DNA of 64,000 nucleotides from Plecoglossus altivelis (GCA_036571765.1 BROE01000022.1:15276827-15340826), one strand, 5' to 3'. Shown: positions 1-13,299, counted from the stretch's first letter. Numbers and translations are program-made. Notes: generated from the letters alone by a model not told the origin.

Positions 1-1030
1 AGCAAACGATGCGCACAGTGATTAAGCAGTTTTTCATTGAAGAAAGCAGAAATGTTTGTACACGATGCATGTTATGAATTGTAAATGTAATTAATTACTT
101 TGATTTATTATGACAGTGGTGTCAATGTTTAATCATCTTGCTTGATATAACACAACAGGGTGAAGTGTTTGTGTCCGTTTTGAACCCATATCCAGTCTGT
201 TTTGTCTGTGGTCCGGCTTTCTCTCTCCTCAACTCCCTCTCTCCATCCCTCTCCCCCGTTGGCTATACTTTTCCCCCTCCCTCTTTTCCTCCCTTTTTCT
301 CTCCCTCCATCTCCCTCCCTCCCTCTCCGACTCTGTCTGCCCCTCCCTCCCTCCTTCTCTCCTCCTTGTCATCGCATCTCCAGACGTAGTCAGCCATTAA
401 AGAGCCGCCTTGGTCTGTCACTGATAAACACTCCCGGCATTTACACTGAATAGGTCATTGGGACCCAACTAAGTGGAACTAATATGGAGACGAATAGCAG
501 AGGGATTGAGTTCAGTGTTACACCAAACCCCTGCTCCGTAATAAGGTTTGATTGCTGTTAAGTGAGTGTGTGCGTGCATGTGTGCATGTCTCTGTCTGTC
601 TACCGTTCCACCATTTAATATGTACCTTCCAACATGTTATTATGGCCAAACCTGCTATTTTGTTACCTACTGTAAACATGTAAGCCATTCTTCTTAATTG
701 TGAAGCATTAAGGCAGATTTTAAGAACGTTCTAGACCCCCAAAAATTGTCATGTAGAAGAAAATACAAAAATACATTTATTGTGGATAAATAATTGGTTA
801 GCTTTTTGGACAAATCTAGATAGTATATTGTGCGGTATTAAAATGGAAAATATTAGGCACTTATGTAAAGTGGTTGGAGTCTGTGTTTCTGAAAGCAATA
901 CTAAACCAGAGGGTGAAGGTTATGGTTAAGTAAATAGAAATTAAAACATCAAAGTAGAAATAATTTACTAAAATTACTAATTGAAACCTCTAACACATTC
1001 ACCCTAAGACAAAAAATGTCATTCAACTTT
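1..1030. other. Non-coding, pyrimidine tract
   Basis: AT-rich unique sequence with a CT-rich tract at about 215-390 that creates Ser/Pro/Leu-rich open frames. No gene seen. Confidence 0.6.
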
Positions 1031-1049
1031 TAGATCAACACAAACCTAA

Positions 1050-1258
1050 CTATACAAACCTACATTACCCCAGATCCCTTACACAAACCCTACATTACCC
1101 CGGACCCCCCTACTCAAACCTACATTACCCCAGATCATTCTACACAAACCTACATTACCCCAGCTCCATCTACACAACTACATTACCCCTGCTCCCTCTA
1201 CACAAACCTACATTACCCCAGCTCTATCTACACAAACCTACATAACCCCAGCTCCCTC
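1050..1258. repeat. Minisatellite, about 30-bp unit, 7 copies
   Basis: Imperfect copies of a unit containing ACACAAACCTACATTACCCC followed by AGCTCC or AGATC. Confidence 0.85.
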
Positions 1259-1365
1259 TTCTGCTTCCCCCCACCACACCTATGCTCTGCTGTACCCTCA
1301 TCCTAACACATCAAACCCTACACTTGATCTTATTATTTAAGATAATCCAGCCACACAACCCACCC

Positions 1366-1540
1366 TCTACCCCCTGACCCAACCCTACCCACCTTCATTG
1401 TACTGCATGGTTCTCTACCCTCTACCTCCTGACCCAACCCTACCCAAGTCCATTGTACCGCATGGTTCTCCACCCTCTACCTCCTGACCCAACCCTACCC
1501 AAGTCTATTGTTCCGCATGGTTCTCCACCCTCGACCTCCT
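1366..1540. repeat. Minisatellite, 55-bp unit, 3 copies
   Basis: Three close copies with a 55-bp period (shared starts at 1411, 1466 and 1521), containing CTGACCCAACCCTACCC and GCATGGTTCT. Confidence 0.85.
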
Positions 1541-1699
1541 TTCTCCATCCAAACACCAACCCATCTAGTATTACCCTGTCATCCCTCCACCACTCCACCC
1601 CACTCACACCATACCATTTCATTCTCCCCTGTTACCCTGCCTATACTCCCTAGTCCAAATCACCTTCCTCTACCTACGGCACGCGTGTGTACAAAATCT

Positions 1700-1856
1700 G
1701 GCATGCTTTTTATCTTATTTGTAGTAGATTTTATAATATATTTTCATCTACCTTCATTATGTTCCATATATGTTCTATGTTTGCACTTTCCTGCCAGTAA
1801 ATTCTGTGCTTGTATATCTTGCATAGCGAATACAACTGATTTTGATTCTGATTTTT
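1700..1856 (+). mobile_element. Probable LINE 3' tail fragment
   Basis: The run TTTGCAC...GCCAGTAAATTC...TGCATAGCGAATACAACTGATTTTGATTCTGA resembles the 3' ends of fish L2/CR1-type retroelements, which typically end in GAATAAA-like sequence and repeats of TTGATTCTGA. It is strongly 5'-truncated and non-coding. Assigned from memory of such tails, not from a search. Confidence 0.45.
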
Positions 1857-1859
1857 GCA

Positions 1860-2990
1860 CGGTGATTGAAATAGTCTTTGGTTGATTTGCTCGAAGTGTC
1901 CGGCACAAGTCGCCTCGGAGATGCTGGAGCTGGGATGCAGACGGTCAGGCCATATGGTGGACGCCGCCGCCACACCCTGTCACAGAGAGCAAGAGAAAGA
2001 AGGGCACAGAAAGAGAGAGAGGGAGGGATAGGGAGAGGAGGTGGAGAGAGCGAGCGATAGAGAGAGACGGAGGGTGTGTTGAGGAAAAGAGAGAGAGGGG
2101 TGTGAAGAGGGGAAAGAGAGAGCGGTGGAGAGAAAAGAGAGGGCCTATATTGATGTGTACTATACCATCAGCCTAAGAAAGAACATTAGCCACATTCAAC
2201 GATGAATTGTCAACGCAGAAATAGTAGGCTAGTGAAGGAGTCCCTGGCCAAAAGCATAATTGTAACCGCTTAATGTTGTTTAGACGTAAACATGCTTATA
2301 AAGGCGGATCTATACGTGATCCATAATCCTGAGGTCTGTTCCTCTGGTACCATGGGAGGTATTAAAGTGTTTGTGGAGTTGGCAGCAGCAGAGGAGAGGT
2401 GAGCAGAGGGGGCGAGAGGAGCGTAGAAGAAAGCATCTTCTACATGCTTGGTGTGTGTGTGTTTGTTTGTGCGCGCAACTGATGAATGTGTATGTGCGCA
2501 AGAGCCTCTGATATAGACTGCACAAAACGGCTGTCCGCCGCCACACGGAGAGAGAGGGAGAGAGAGGGAGAGAGAGGGAGGGAGAGGGAGAGAGAGGGAG
2601 GGAGGGAGAGAACATCAGATAGCCCAAGTGAATCCAGTCCGACTGGATTTGCCGGTACGAGGCAAGGTAGATCAAATATTGAGCTTGTGAAGGAGGGGTG
2701 GGGTGGGGTGTCCCCCCCACATCAAAGGCTGGACCTGGTCGTTGGAGGAAGAGATTAAAGGACGCCTCGGAGGAGGTGGGTGAAGGAGAGCAGGGGAGTG
2801 CTGGTGCGATGGTAGCTAGCTGGCTGGCTGGCTGGGGCGGCCAGCCGCCGTCGATACGTGACCCACGGCACCGCAGCTCTGGCAGGCTGCAGTTTGAGGA
2901 AATCTCCCCGAGAACACCCTAGCTCTCGGGCTCCCAAGGACTCTGCCGGTAACCTTGGAGAGGAGGAGGAGAGAAGGATGCCATCGTCCA
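1860..2990. other. Non-coding with purine-rich tracts
   Basis: GA-rich tracts at about 1985-2140 and 2545-2610 ((GAGAGAGG)n). The remaining sequence is unique. No gene recognised. Confidence 0.6.
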
Positions 2991-2992
2991 CT

Positions 2993-3190
2993 CTGCTGTC
3001 CCATCTTTAGCCATCCTGTCTCATTCTCTCTTATCCTATCTTGTTTTTCATTTTGTTCCTGTATTATCCTCTCCCGTCTCATCCTTTCCCATTCTATCCA
3101 AATCTGTCCTATCCTGTCAAATCTATCCCAATCTATCCTATTCTGTGCTATTCCATTCAATCCCATTTCATCCCATCCTATCTCACCCTT
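2993..3190. repeat. Degenerate TATCC/CATCC pentamer array
   Basis: About 200 bp of decayed pentanucleotide units (CATCC, TATCC, TATTC, CATTC) on the plus strand. Confidence 0.8.
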
Positions 3191-3550
3191 CTGTCTTGGA
3201 GGATCCTGGTTCTATGATCAAAATAGAAACAGACCTGCCTGTCATCTGTTCATGTTCAGGCTGCTAGGCAGTGCGTATTTAAACCTGTGGACACAGTGTC
3301 CCTCAGCAGGCGAGACTGGAGCGAAAGGCCAGGGAGGCGCTGATTGAGGGAGCGAGTCTTCCAGCATGAAGCTCCTCCGGTCCTCTGGCAGGCCTGGCAA
3401 GCTCGCTCACCCGGAGGATTAAAAGATTTGTGTCACCGCCGTGAAATCTTGGGAGAATCTAGGGCCTAGCATCGGAGAGACATGGCGCAACCGACTCGCT
3501 GTCCACAGACTCAACGTATAAAGAGCAGAGAGCACAGAGAAGCATCTCTT

Positions 3551-3553
3551 TCA

Positions 3554-3606
<53 letters not shown>
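3551..3606. repeat. (CT)n microsatellite
   Basis: CTCTCT run with a few TTT interruptions. Confidence 0.95.
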
Positions 3607-3607
<1 letters not shown>

Positions 3608-3857
3608 TCCATCATCTTTTCAACTGTCTCTCCTGCTCTCCGCTTTCCCTGTCATATCTCCATTTTCAGCAAGGGAGGCACACTGGAGGATGTTCTGTGA
3701 GGACAAGGTGGGTTAAAGAGACAGAAACAGAGTTATGAAGAGGGATGCCAAAGTAAGAGAGGAGAATGATTCAAAGTCATCTTGGTATACTTGGTGTATA
3801 TATCAGTGACTCAGAATCCTGGCAATTTAATGTAGGAAAGGGTGTGTTTGTGCTTTT

Positions 3858-3922
3858 GTATGTGTGTGTGTGTGTGGGGGGGGATGTTGAAGTGGGCATG
3901 AGTGTGTGTGTGTGTGTGTGAG
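3858..3922. repeat. (TG)n microsatellite, interrupted
   Basis: Two TG runs separated by GGGGGGGATGTTGAAG. Confidence 0.9.
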
Positions 3923-3929
3923 CGTGCGA

Positions 3930-5160
3930 GGGCCCCACCTGTCCTTCTTATGTCTCCCAAGGACAGCGGGCTTAGAAAGAACGTGCACGACCATGTTCTC
4001 TCTCATCAAAACCCCCAGTCTGTCCCTCGTCCTCTCAGCTAGCTTTCTGTCCGTCTTGCTTTCAAGGCGGCGCGCTCATGAAGACATCGTGGACTGCCTG
4101 CATGTAGAACGATCTAGACGCTAGGAGGGTTTCATCTCCGTTGCGTTCTGGCGAGAGCTTTTTGACCTCCGTCTCAGCAAGCGTTCTTCGACAGCGTTGT
4201 TTTTGAACATTTGAGTATTCCCCTTTAAATTGGATCCAAAACACAGGAGTTTGTTTTCGAGCCCGTAGGTAAGCTGGCGTGCGTACCACCCATGACAAAA
4301 TTACCCTGGTTCCATTTTACAATATATTCAAAGGATTTTACCCAGAACACAAATAGCGAATGTAGAAAGGAACTCCAAATATGAAGGATCTGAAATTGAC
4401 AGTTTTAACAGTATTTTTAGAGAGTCAAGGAACAGTCTGTCTGTCCTGATCCCAGTGCAAAGCAACCACATCCTAGCCACCAGGCACAAAATAATACCAT
4501 ATTGCAGCAATAACATCTCAATGACTTTGTTGTAGTTCAAAAATTACATGTCAATTACGATAGTCAGCCATTTCTGGCCGGGTGCAAATATAAAAGCCTG
4601 CAGTTCAACGATAATATCTTAATTACTGCAGTGCATACCACAGTGCAGCAAAATCACCAACAGTCATAAATACAATATTGAAATTTTTCTTTTGGCTGCT
4701 AATCTTTGGTGTAAAAAGTCACATGGCAGCAATATAACATGCTCATTTCAATGCCTCTGAGACACGCTAGCTTTATGATTGCCAAAGAGAAATACAGTGG
4801 ATTCCACGACAAATATTTGAAAAAAAAATTGAGCAGCATTCATTCCCCAGAAAATTCCGGAGCTCCGGTGAGACCAGGAAACAGCTGGCGTGATGCAAGT
4901 CTATTGTAACGCGTGTTGCCAGGTTAGGTATTTTGAAAGTAAGAGAAAGGTCCGAAAACAAGTGCAGTTCTATAATCTCAGTATTTCAGCAACAACAGCA
5001 GACGCTTGTGAGGGGCCCGCTTGTCTGGACTGATAACAGAGACCCTAATGGGAACACGGATTAACATGCATTTGAATGCGCTGCTGTGCTACTGTGAGGT
5101 CAAAGGACAGACGGGTAGATGAATCTAGTCCGGCAGAATGCCAAACCCATAGCCATGCCC
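3930..5160. other. Non-coding, AT-rich unique block
   Basis: From about 4300 to 4800 the sequence is AT-rich, free of simple repeats and without a usable open frame. It could be a conserved non-coding element, but nothing in it proves this. Confidence 0.35.
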
Positions 5161-5162
5161 CC

Positions 5163-5850
5163 TGCCACACACACACGCACACGCACAACACACACACACA
5201 TGCACAAACACAAACACACATCCACACACACACATCCACACACTCTGTAGGGACTATGCTCTGGCCAGGCAGATGCAAGCAGGCCTCTGCAACCTTCACA
5301 GTCACCTAACCCAGTCACTGCCTGCCCCTGTCCCACTCTGTCCTGGACACCAGGCAGGGAGACAGTTAGCCTGTTTGGAACAGAGTCAGGAAGTTGGGAT
5401 GTTGTCACAAGACAGGACAACAAGTTCAGGCCCAGCTCCAACACCAGCCCCAGCCGGAAACCCATCCTTGCCCCGCCCAGGGAGAGGCTCGCGTCCACCC
5501 TGTGCCCTGGCTGTCAACTGGCTCAGGCAGACTGTGCTGACAAGGGGAGGCCACTAGGGCTGGCTGCCACGGGGTTACTCACGGGTGGAGATGGTTCAGC
5601 TCATTCGCTGACACCCACTGGCGTGTGTGGGGGCGGGAAGGGCGAGCGTTTGGCGGGGACGTAAGGTGTGTGTGCGCGTGTGCCTGTGTGTGTGCGTGTG
5701 TGTGTTTGGCGGGGAGGTACCTGGGGTTAGCCCTGCCAGATGACAGGTAGAAGAGTGGAGGAGAGAAGGGCTCAGGAGGCACACGGAAAGAAACACAGGG
5801 CTGGCCCCGTCCTCACACACACACAGACACACACACACACACTCACACAG
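5163..5850. repeat. Cluster of (CA)n/(TG)n microsatellites
   Basis: CA-rich runs at 5163-5243 and 5812-5845 and a TG-rich run at 5663-5706, separated by GC-richer unique sequence without recognised coding exons. Confidence 0.85.
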
Positions 5851-6309
5851 ATAGAGTAGCAGTCACATGGCCAGTTGAAGGGCGATGAGCAGTGTTTCAG
5901 ACCCAACAACACAGCTGGGAATAAACGCCCTGAGACCTAGAGAGGTGGGTTTTAATTAGAGCATAAAAAAATAAAAAGAATGTGCGTGTGTGAGTGAGTG
6001 CGTTGAGGAAGAGACAGGGAGGGAGGGAGGAGGAGAGGGAGAAGGGGAGGGAGGGAAAGTAGGATTACAGAGAGATGACAGACAGGGGGAGAAAGCGAGA
6101 GAGTTACAGGGGTTCAAATTACTGCAGATTTAACGGTCAAATATTTAACTGGTACATGTGTAGCAAAGTTCTTGTCTTTGGAGATGGATTTCGGGGTCTA
6201 GCTGTGTCTTGGGAGAATCGTGTGAGGTTGCTGGGCATCTGGGGTTGCAGGGCCTGGCGCTTAGAACTTGAAATAGCTGAGCATTGGGTTAGTGGGGTCT
6301 GAGTGTGGC

Positions 6310-6535
6310 TGTTTGGAGTCTTGAGCCTGGAGGTCGGGGGGGTCTGGGGCCAGGGGACTAGGGGCCAAGCAGTGAGGGGGGTCTAGGGGTCTAGAGTGTA
6401 AGAGTTCAGGGGTATGGGGGTAGAGGGTCTGGGGACAGGGGTCTAGGGGTGTAGATGTCCGGGGGTCTGGGGATAAGAGTCTTGGGGTGTAGGGAGACTG
6501 GGGTCTGGGGATGTGGGGGTCTGCGGGTGGGGTGA
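6310..6535. repeat. G-rich degenerate minisatellite
   Basis: Degenerate units of GGGGTCTGGGG and GGTCTAGGGG type. Many runs of three or more G on the plus strand give G-quadruplex potential. Confidence 0.7.
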
Positions 6536-7249
6536 CTGAGCCTGGACTTGGGCCTGACTCTCTGGAGCCTCAGGGCTCGTGGTTCTCATGCCCTCCAATG
6601 CTTTCACAGTGGTATAAATCTCCGGCTCATGTTGCTCTTCTGGAGGCTCTGATAGCTTGCCCTGTTGGGCCACCTAACCTGTCTCAGCACAGAGGTGCGT
6701 GCGCGTATGTGTGCGTGTGTGTGAGTGAGCACGCATGCGCGGATGTATGTGCGTGTGTTGGACTATAGCGATTCTCTTGATATCCACCTTCACTCTAGCC
6801 TTGTGCCAATATTAGGTTTGGCTTGGGCTTGTTCCTCAGATAGACTGGGTCCACTTCCACACACTCAGAGCCAACGTAGCTCTAATACCGGCTACGCTGG
6901 TTGCCGTTGCATGTGACCTTCAGCAAACGTCGCAAGCAGCTGACTGGCGAGCGTTTTGTTTTGTCATGATCAGAGGGTTTACATTCCAGCCAGCACTAAC
7001 ATACTTTTGAGACGTCTAAGTACAGGTGTCGATGCCTCATTTGCATGGGTCAGTAGACAAGTCTTTTTTTTTTCGTTCTGGGAAAAACTGAAAGAACATG
7101 CCAAAAAGTGCAACACTTATCAACGATTTTTTCTGTCAACCTTTCATATGAAAGAGCTTTGACATTCTTCCGTAAAAGTTTCTCAAATATCACTCCTCTT
7201 ATGGAGAGAGGAAAAAACAAGCAATTACTTTGAGAGATCTCCCTCAAAT

Positions 7250-7925
7250 ATGCTATCTTCTCTCACACCTTACACCCCAATTATCATCCTGTGTCGCCTC
7301 CCGTACATTAAGTAAATGGCAATTTACTTTCTCTGGCGTATGTATTAATAGCTGCCTCCCTGACACTACGGATGAGACCGAGTTCAGACATTAGTTCGGT
7401 GTTAATTTGACCCTCGGCGCTACGGCACAATCAGATCCAGAGCGAAAGCACTTAGCCTATGCTAAGGATTAATGACGACCATCTAAAACAATTTGAGAGC
7501 CAATCAGTTTAACTGAGGAGGGTAAATCTAATATGATAATTTATCTACACCAACGTGGGTCGCCTGGTGGGGAGGTGTATGGTAATCGTCCGACCCTCAC
7601 CTAGCGACTGGATGCGCGCAGCTGGGTTTGACGTCCAGAGGGACGACGTTGAGGGAACTTTGGAGGGACTTTGGAGGGGAGTTTGCCCAAGCAACGTCTC
7701 CTTGGAGGGTAATGGCAAAACATTCCTCCCATCTCCCTGGGTCCTCCAATATACATGCGCCAACCCCATCTGTCTGCATTAGCATAATGCATACGGTGCT
7801 TTGTGACGTGACAGCAAGACACACAGCGTCGGCAGCGATCGAAGATGTGTTGTCATGTCGCCCGTTGCAAGTCTTGCCCGTCACTTGCGCACTCTTAACG
7901 GCCTCTTAATTGATTTGCTTAATTA
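7250..7925. other. Possible conserved non-coding block
   Basis: Unique sequence with many homeodomain-like cores (CAATTATC, TTAATAG, GTTAATTTG, GATTAATG, TTAATTGATTTGC, TTAATTAG) and no open frame of note. It lies directly before the 188-bp octamer duplication. Suggestive only. Confidence 0.3.
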
Positions 7926-7928
7926 GCC

Positions 7929-8306
7929 AGAGGCGGATGCCTCGTGGGAGCTGGGGTAGCCGTGCGGGTGGGGGGGCGCGCTAAGGGGGGGCGGTGGTGG
8001 TGGTGGGGGTTTAGGGTTGGACCGCGGGGACACGCTAAGGACCTCATCGCTCTGCGTCGACCATCAACTTCCCCTCCTCCACACTTCCCCTTTACATGGC
8101 AATTATATGCAAATCCAGAGCGGATGCCTCGTGGGAAGCTGGGGGGTAGGTGGGTGGCGGGGCGGCCCGCTAGGGGGGGGGTGGTGGTGGTGGGGTGGTG
8201 GGGGGACAGCCGCTAAGGAAACCTCATCGCCTCCCTTACGATCGACCCATTCAAACTTTCCCCCTCCTTTCCACACTTCCCCTTTACATGGCAATTATAT
8301 GCAAAT
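7929..8306. repeat. 188-bp tandem duplication with octamer motifs
   Basis: Copy A (7929-8116) and copy B (8117-8306) share GCGGATGCCTCGTGGGA at the start, a G-run block in the middle, CCTCATCGC, CACACTTCCCC, and end with TTTACATGGCAATTATATGC plus AAAT. The ATGCAAAT octamers are at 8107-8114 and 8299-8306. The middle G-run parts have diverged more than the ends. Confidence 0.85.
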
Positions 8307-8309
8307 TAC

Positions 8310-10490
8310 AACCCCCCCCCCCCAAAAAAGGACCATCTCACAAACTGACCACTGGATATGTATTAGCTGGCCTTTCTAGCAGAAAAAGCCCCCCGAACGT
8401 ACATCTTCGGTGGCTGGAGGGTGATGAGATTTTGGGAGGGGAGTTGTGTTTGAAAGACGCGGCCAGGCAAGTTTTTTTTGGGGTGGAAGTATATCAAATC
8501 AGCCACCGTACTCGATCCGTCCCTCCCTCTCTAACCTTTGAAAGACAAGCAATTACCCCACGGCTTTGAAGGAGGAGTGACTGAATTTGGTAGGCGGCTT
8601 TGAGTGAGACCCAGGGTGTGAGGGGGGACTGGGTGTGAGGTTGGAAGGGGAGGGGTGGGTGTGGGTGGGGGGGAGGGAGTTGGGGGCACGCAAGAGTTTC
8701 TACTTAAAGGGGGATTGTTCAAAAAACAAAAACACAGCTACCCCTTAAATCCTTCAGCCAAGCCCGCGCCCCCAACACCTCCTCCCTCTCCCCCCGGCCC
8801 GCCCCTCCTCACACCCCTCACCTCGCATCCCCTCTCCGATTGGCCGAGCTCTGGAACATCACCGGGGTGGACTGCGGCGGGGTCTGGATCTGCGGAGCGA
8901 GAAAGCGATTACAACTTCCTTCGGAGTGAATGGTGCAGATGTGAAGCTGAACAATGCCCTCAAAGGGGTCTCCTGCACAAAAGGGGCTTTTCTGTGGGGG
9001 TTGGAGGGGGTGGGGGGGCAGAGATGTGTCTATAGTCCCACCAGTTCTGGGGTCCCAGTCATGCTAAGCAGGTGGCTCACAGGGACACACAGGGGCTTGC
9101 GGCCCCTTTCATGTCCCCCTTGCTGGCTCAAAGGCCTCGTGCGTGGAGGACCCGCCGCAGACGGCTTCTTCTGTGGTCAGTTTGGGCTTTGGCATCTAGA
9201 GGTATCATTTAGCCTCCGGATTAGCCAGCTTGTCTGTTCTCTGAGACAGGGGGAAAGGAAGGGAGGGAGGGGAGTCTGGAGTGAAGCTCTGGAGCATGTC
9301 TCTCTCTCTCTGTTATGTCCAGTGGCTTAGGTTTGAGAGCTTTCTCTTTCTCTCTCTTTCACTTCTTTCTCTGTTCAGTCTTTCTCTCTCTCCAGTGAAG
9401 TTGATTATGTGTTGAAGGCAACTCTCATGTCCACTTGAGAGCTTTGATTCTTTCAATACAGGGCTGGCCTGGTGGTCCGCAGCAGACCTGCTTTTTGGAT
9501 TGAGACACGCGGACTCCTGACACGAGGAGCTGAGCAGGTTTGCCACAGTTACATCCTAGTCACAGTTTCTAGTTTCTCCCATTTCTAGAAGTTCTCAGTG
9601 GTGTGCATGTGTGGTTTTATTTGTTGTTGCGCCAACATGTGTTCTGCAACATGGTCAAGGAGCATGCACTTTTCCCCGAATGTGTGCGGGTGGTTATCTT
9701 GTTTGCGTGTGCGTGTGTTTATCAGTCCCTGTTTGTGTCTTCCAAGCCGGAGGTGCCCTGTTCTCGCGGATTTGCTGATTTAATTACGGCAGAACGGCCA
9801 CACAGCCCATCCCACAGAGTGTTTACCTGGAAGTGTCCCTTCTTTGCCAAGATGAATTATTTCCTGTCCCCTTCCCCGACTGTGTGGCATTACCGCAGTA
9901 TTCCCGCACCCCGGAGACGAACCGCGGGGACCAAATGAAGTTGAGTGGCCCCACACTATCACAGAGGCCTCACAGAGTTAACATGTAATGAATAAATTAA
10001 TACTGAATGAGGAATGGGCAGTCATTAGAATCAGCACGCTCTGCGGTCTTTGGGGAGGCGTACTGTATGAGGTTGGGGGATAATAAATAGCAATTTCTCT
10101 TTTGATATAGACAATATTCATAGGTGGGAAGGGTTATGTGCATGGCTTGTTTGTTTTTTTTGTTTTTTTCACTTTCTTTCTTGCTTCCCGAACAGTATTG
10201 ATTTATTCCTTTCTTGCGTGTGAAAACGCTGCTGCTCTTCTCTGATAGTTTCATTACTCTGAAACGTTTGGCTTTAGGTTTGACAGGGGGCTTCCCGAGA
10301 CGAAACACTAAACGTTAAAGAGCGTATTATCGTGTAACGGGTTCGCTAAGACTTGACCTCTACTACACATTCGAAAGGCGTTTCGGCACCACTGGAGTAA
10401 TAACATTGACTCTGGCACCACAATCCCTTTGAAGATGAAAGCGTTTAGCGCTAAGGCATTTCCGCGCGCTTTCCTTCCCGCGTGGCACAC
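8310..10490. other. Non-coding, G-rich then mixed sequence
   Basis: 8590-8695 is G-rich with several G4-type runs. 9300-9400 is CT-rich. 9780-10300 is unique AT-rich sequence. No gene recognised. Confidence 0.5.
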
Positions 10491-10491
10491 G

Positions 10492-10543
10492 TACACGCAC
10501 GCAAACACACACATGCAGACGCACGCACACACACACACACAGT
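10492..10543. repeat. (CA)n microsatellite, interrupted
   Basis: CA/CGCA-rich run. Confidence 0.85.
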
Positions 10544-10549
10544 CGAATG

Positions 10550-13200
10550 TGCGCACAAAACTCACAATACCAAAAGACATGAAGGTCAATGGTTCAATTG
10601 TTCGATTTAGTCAAGAGTTTTCGTCAACCAGCAGAGACGGTTTCAGACAAAGTTTAACTAAAGGAAGTAAAGCAAGCAAGCACTTGCAAGGGTAAGCTCA
10701 TTCTACACACTCATTCCGATCCTTAGCAAGAGAGCATTTATCTGATCACGGTCACGTCAAACAACGCTGTCAGTAGTTAACCCTGGTGCCATTCTGCACT
10801 TGAAAGATCCTGATGAAGCGAAACGCTTTCTGAAAGTAACCTCTCTGTGGCATGATGGCCTTCCCATATGGATGTCTCTGTTTATATTTCTGAGGACAGC
10901 ATTGTTACAGGGTCTCGGTCCTGAACAGGATCATTATGCTTTGCGAGAGACTCTCTCCCTCCTTTCATCTCTTTGTATGTTCGTAGTCGTATGACTGGAC
11001 CCGATTGCAGACAAGAGTTGACAGAGGAGCCCGTAGCGATGACCAAACTTTTCAAGGTAACGCTGTGCTTTCAATGTTAGACATTGCAGGCTACGCTGGT
11101 ATTTGATGGTACACAAAACTGAGCTTGCTACACTGTGACCTTCCAGGAAGCGAGGTAGGTCAAACCGGTCGGAAAACTAGTTTAACAATTTTTGATTGGA
11201 CATACAATTTACTTTTTTACCAATCATTTGTACACGAGAATGGCTGTGTGTGGTAACTCAGGACATAGCAGCATATTACCTCAGTCCCCACACCTGGATT
11301 CAGTGTGTAGACTGAAATATCTATATGTGTTACTCAATATCTGTCACATGCAAATGATATTAAGACTCAATTGCATTCAGACAAAACGCATCCTAGATGT
11401 TGAGTGAAAGACATACAGTGTACCGTTAATGGATCCATTGTTGATGTTTTAATGAAGTGAGATTGGCGTGATGGATGGTCCCAGGGGTTGTTAATGGTAT
11501 CCAGGGACAGGCAGATAGGACCATTAGAAGTCAGAGAGAGTTCTAGAACAACGGCAGGCCTCGAAGATAATGTCGTCTCAATGGGGGGGCTGCTCGCATT
11601 AACTCCAGCCCAGCAGGCCACGCCTCGCCTGCGCACGTGTCCCAATGACGCATTCCACACCTCAAGGGCAGAATCTGCAGGGCAGGTCTGTCTCATTACG
11701 TAGGTCTACTACAGACTTACCTGATGTGGCCCACCAGGAACTCCGTGAGAGTTGTGATAAGGCAATCGCGCACGCGGTTGTGATCAGCATAAGTGGAGGG
11801 GAAAAAAGCGCGAGAAAAATATCAGCCCGTCGTTTGTGCTGTTCGTCAGTCGATTGATTCAAACCCGTCGCACGCTCGCACGCTCAACCCGGGTTGAGTC
11901 CCAGCTCAAAAGGGAATATCTCCAGGAGGACGAGAAACACGCGTACTCCTTCCACGCATTACACACATAACCGTGTGCTGCGAATCCCATTGTCAGCAGA
12001 GACAAACAGATTTGTTTGTTTGTCGACCACGCGACGCTGGATCAAGTGCCTGGCACACAGATTTGGCAGTGCAGGGTGACTTTTAAGGATTTGCAGTTTC
12101 AGGCTCTGGAACATGGCGAAGATCTGGGTGGCATTTACTGCTCCCTGACAAAGGAAGTCGTCCATCTTTGGTTTCACGCATTAACTCTTCCGAGAACGAC
12201 ATTGGCCTTTGACTGGTCGCAAATAGCCAGTTTGTCCTGACAATGGCCAGTCAGTCGATGTGCGGATGCATTTTCACAGCCCTGTTTTCTTCCTTGCTAC
12301 CGTGGTGACAGGTGCGTGATCTACGCCTGTGGCTTTCGCCATTTCTGGACAGTTTTAAGACCCGCTGAGTCTTTAGCCTTTGACCCCCTCAAACAGCAAC
12401 ACGCACCATCCCCGGTCCCTCCATGTGTACTCTACAGTTCGATGTTTGCGCGATGACATCACTGCCCGCTGATGAATGAACTACACTAATGGGCCATTCA
12501 TAGGGGGTGAGGGCATTGTAAGGTCACGACCTTGAGGATAGAGGAAGCAGTTTACACAGCGCGGGGGGTCGTCCTACCGGAGGGGTCCCATCGCAGGATC
12601 AACAGAGCATCACCTGCAGTGCCCCACCCTCTCCCCTCACCCCCCTTCGGCCTTTCGCCGATTGACCCTCATCTTTGGCCTTGCCGCCCCCGTCACGACC
12701 CACCACTGTCATCAGCAGCGTGACCATCCACCCAGACCCCCCCCTTCCTGCACGCACGCAAACCCCTATCCACTCCGTAATGACCCTACCAAGGAAGAAC
12801 AATACTGCCGGGTCGGTTTCAAGAGAAAAATAAAGACAGGGTGAAGGAGGAAACAATTTGTTCACAACAGGACGTGCAGGCCATCGGGATAACCCAGCCT
12901 TCAAAGGTGCCAGAAGGGGGACGCGCTGCCAGAATGGTTGAGAGGTGGCGCACTTCAAACGGCCCCCGGCGCTCTGGCCCGCAGCCCCAGTCCCCCCTTC
13001 CTGCTATTCTTGTGGGCTGGTTTTGGGCAGCTATAAGTAGCCTGCATCCTGTGGCTTTGTGGTCTCAGGTGGATAGGTTTTGTTTGTGTAGCTGGGGCCA
13101 GCAGTGCTTTAATGGGGCTGTGTGCTTCCACTGGTTCTGAAGGGATCGCTGGAAAGCTTGATTGGCTTGTTAGCAGAACACGCCTGTGTCAAAGTATGAA
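10550..13200. other. Non-coding unique sequence
   Basis: Mixed-composition sequence with no splice-bounded open frame that I recognise and no clear repeats. Confidence 0.5.
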
Positions 13201-13214
13201 GGAGGAGAGGATGG

Positions 13215-13290
13215 GGGAGGACTGGACTGGGCTGGGCTGGGCTGGGCTGGGCAGGACAGGGCTAGGCAGGGCTGGGCAGGGCAGGGCAAG
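13215..13290. repeat. (GGGCT/GGGCA)n pentamer repeat
   Basis: About 14 pentamer units of GGGCT and GGGCA type. Confidence 0.9.
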
Positions 13291-13299
13291 GGAGATAGC

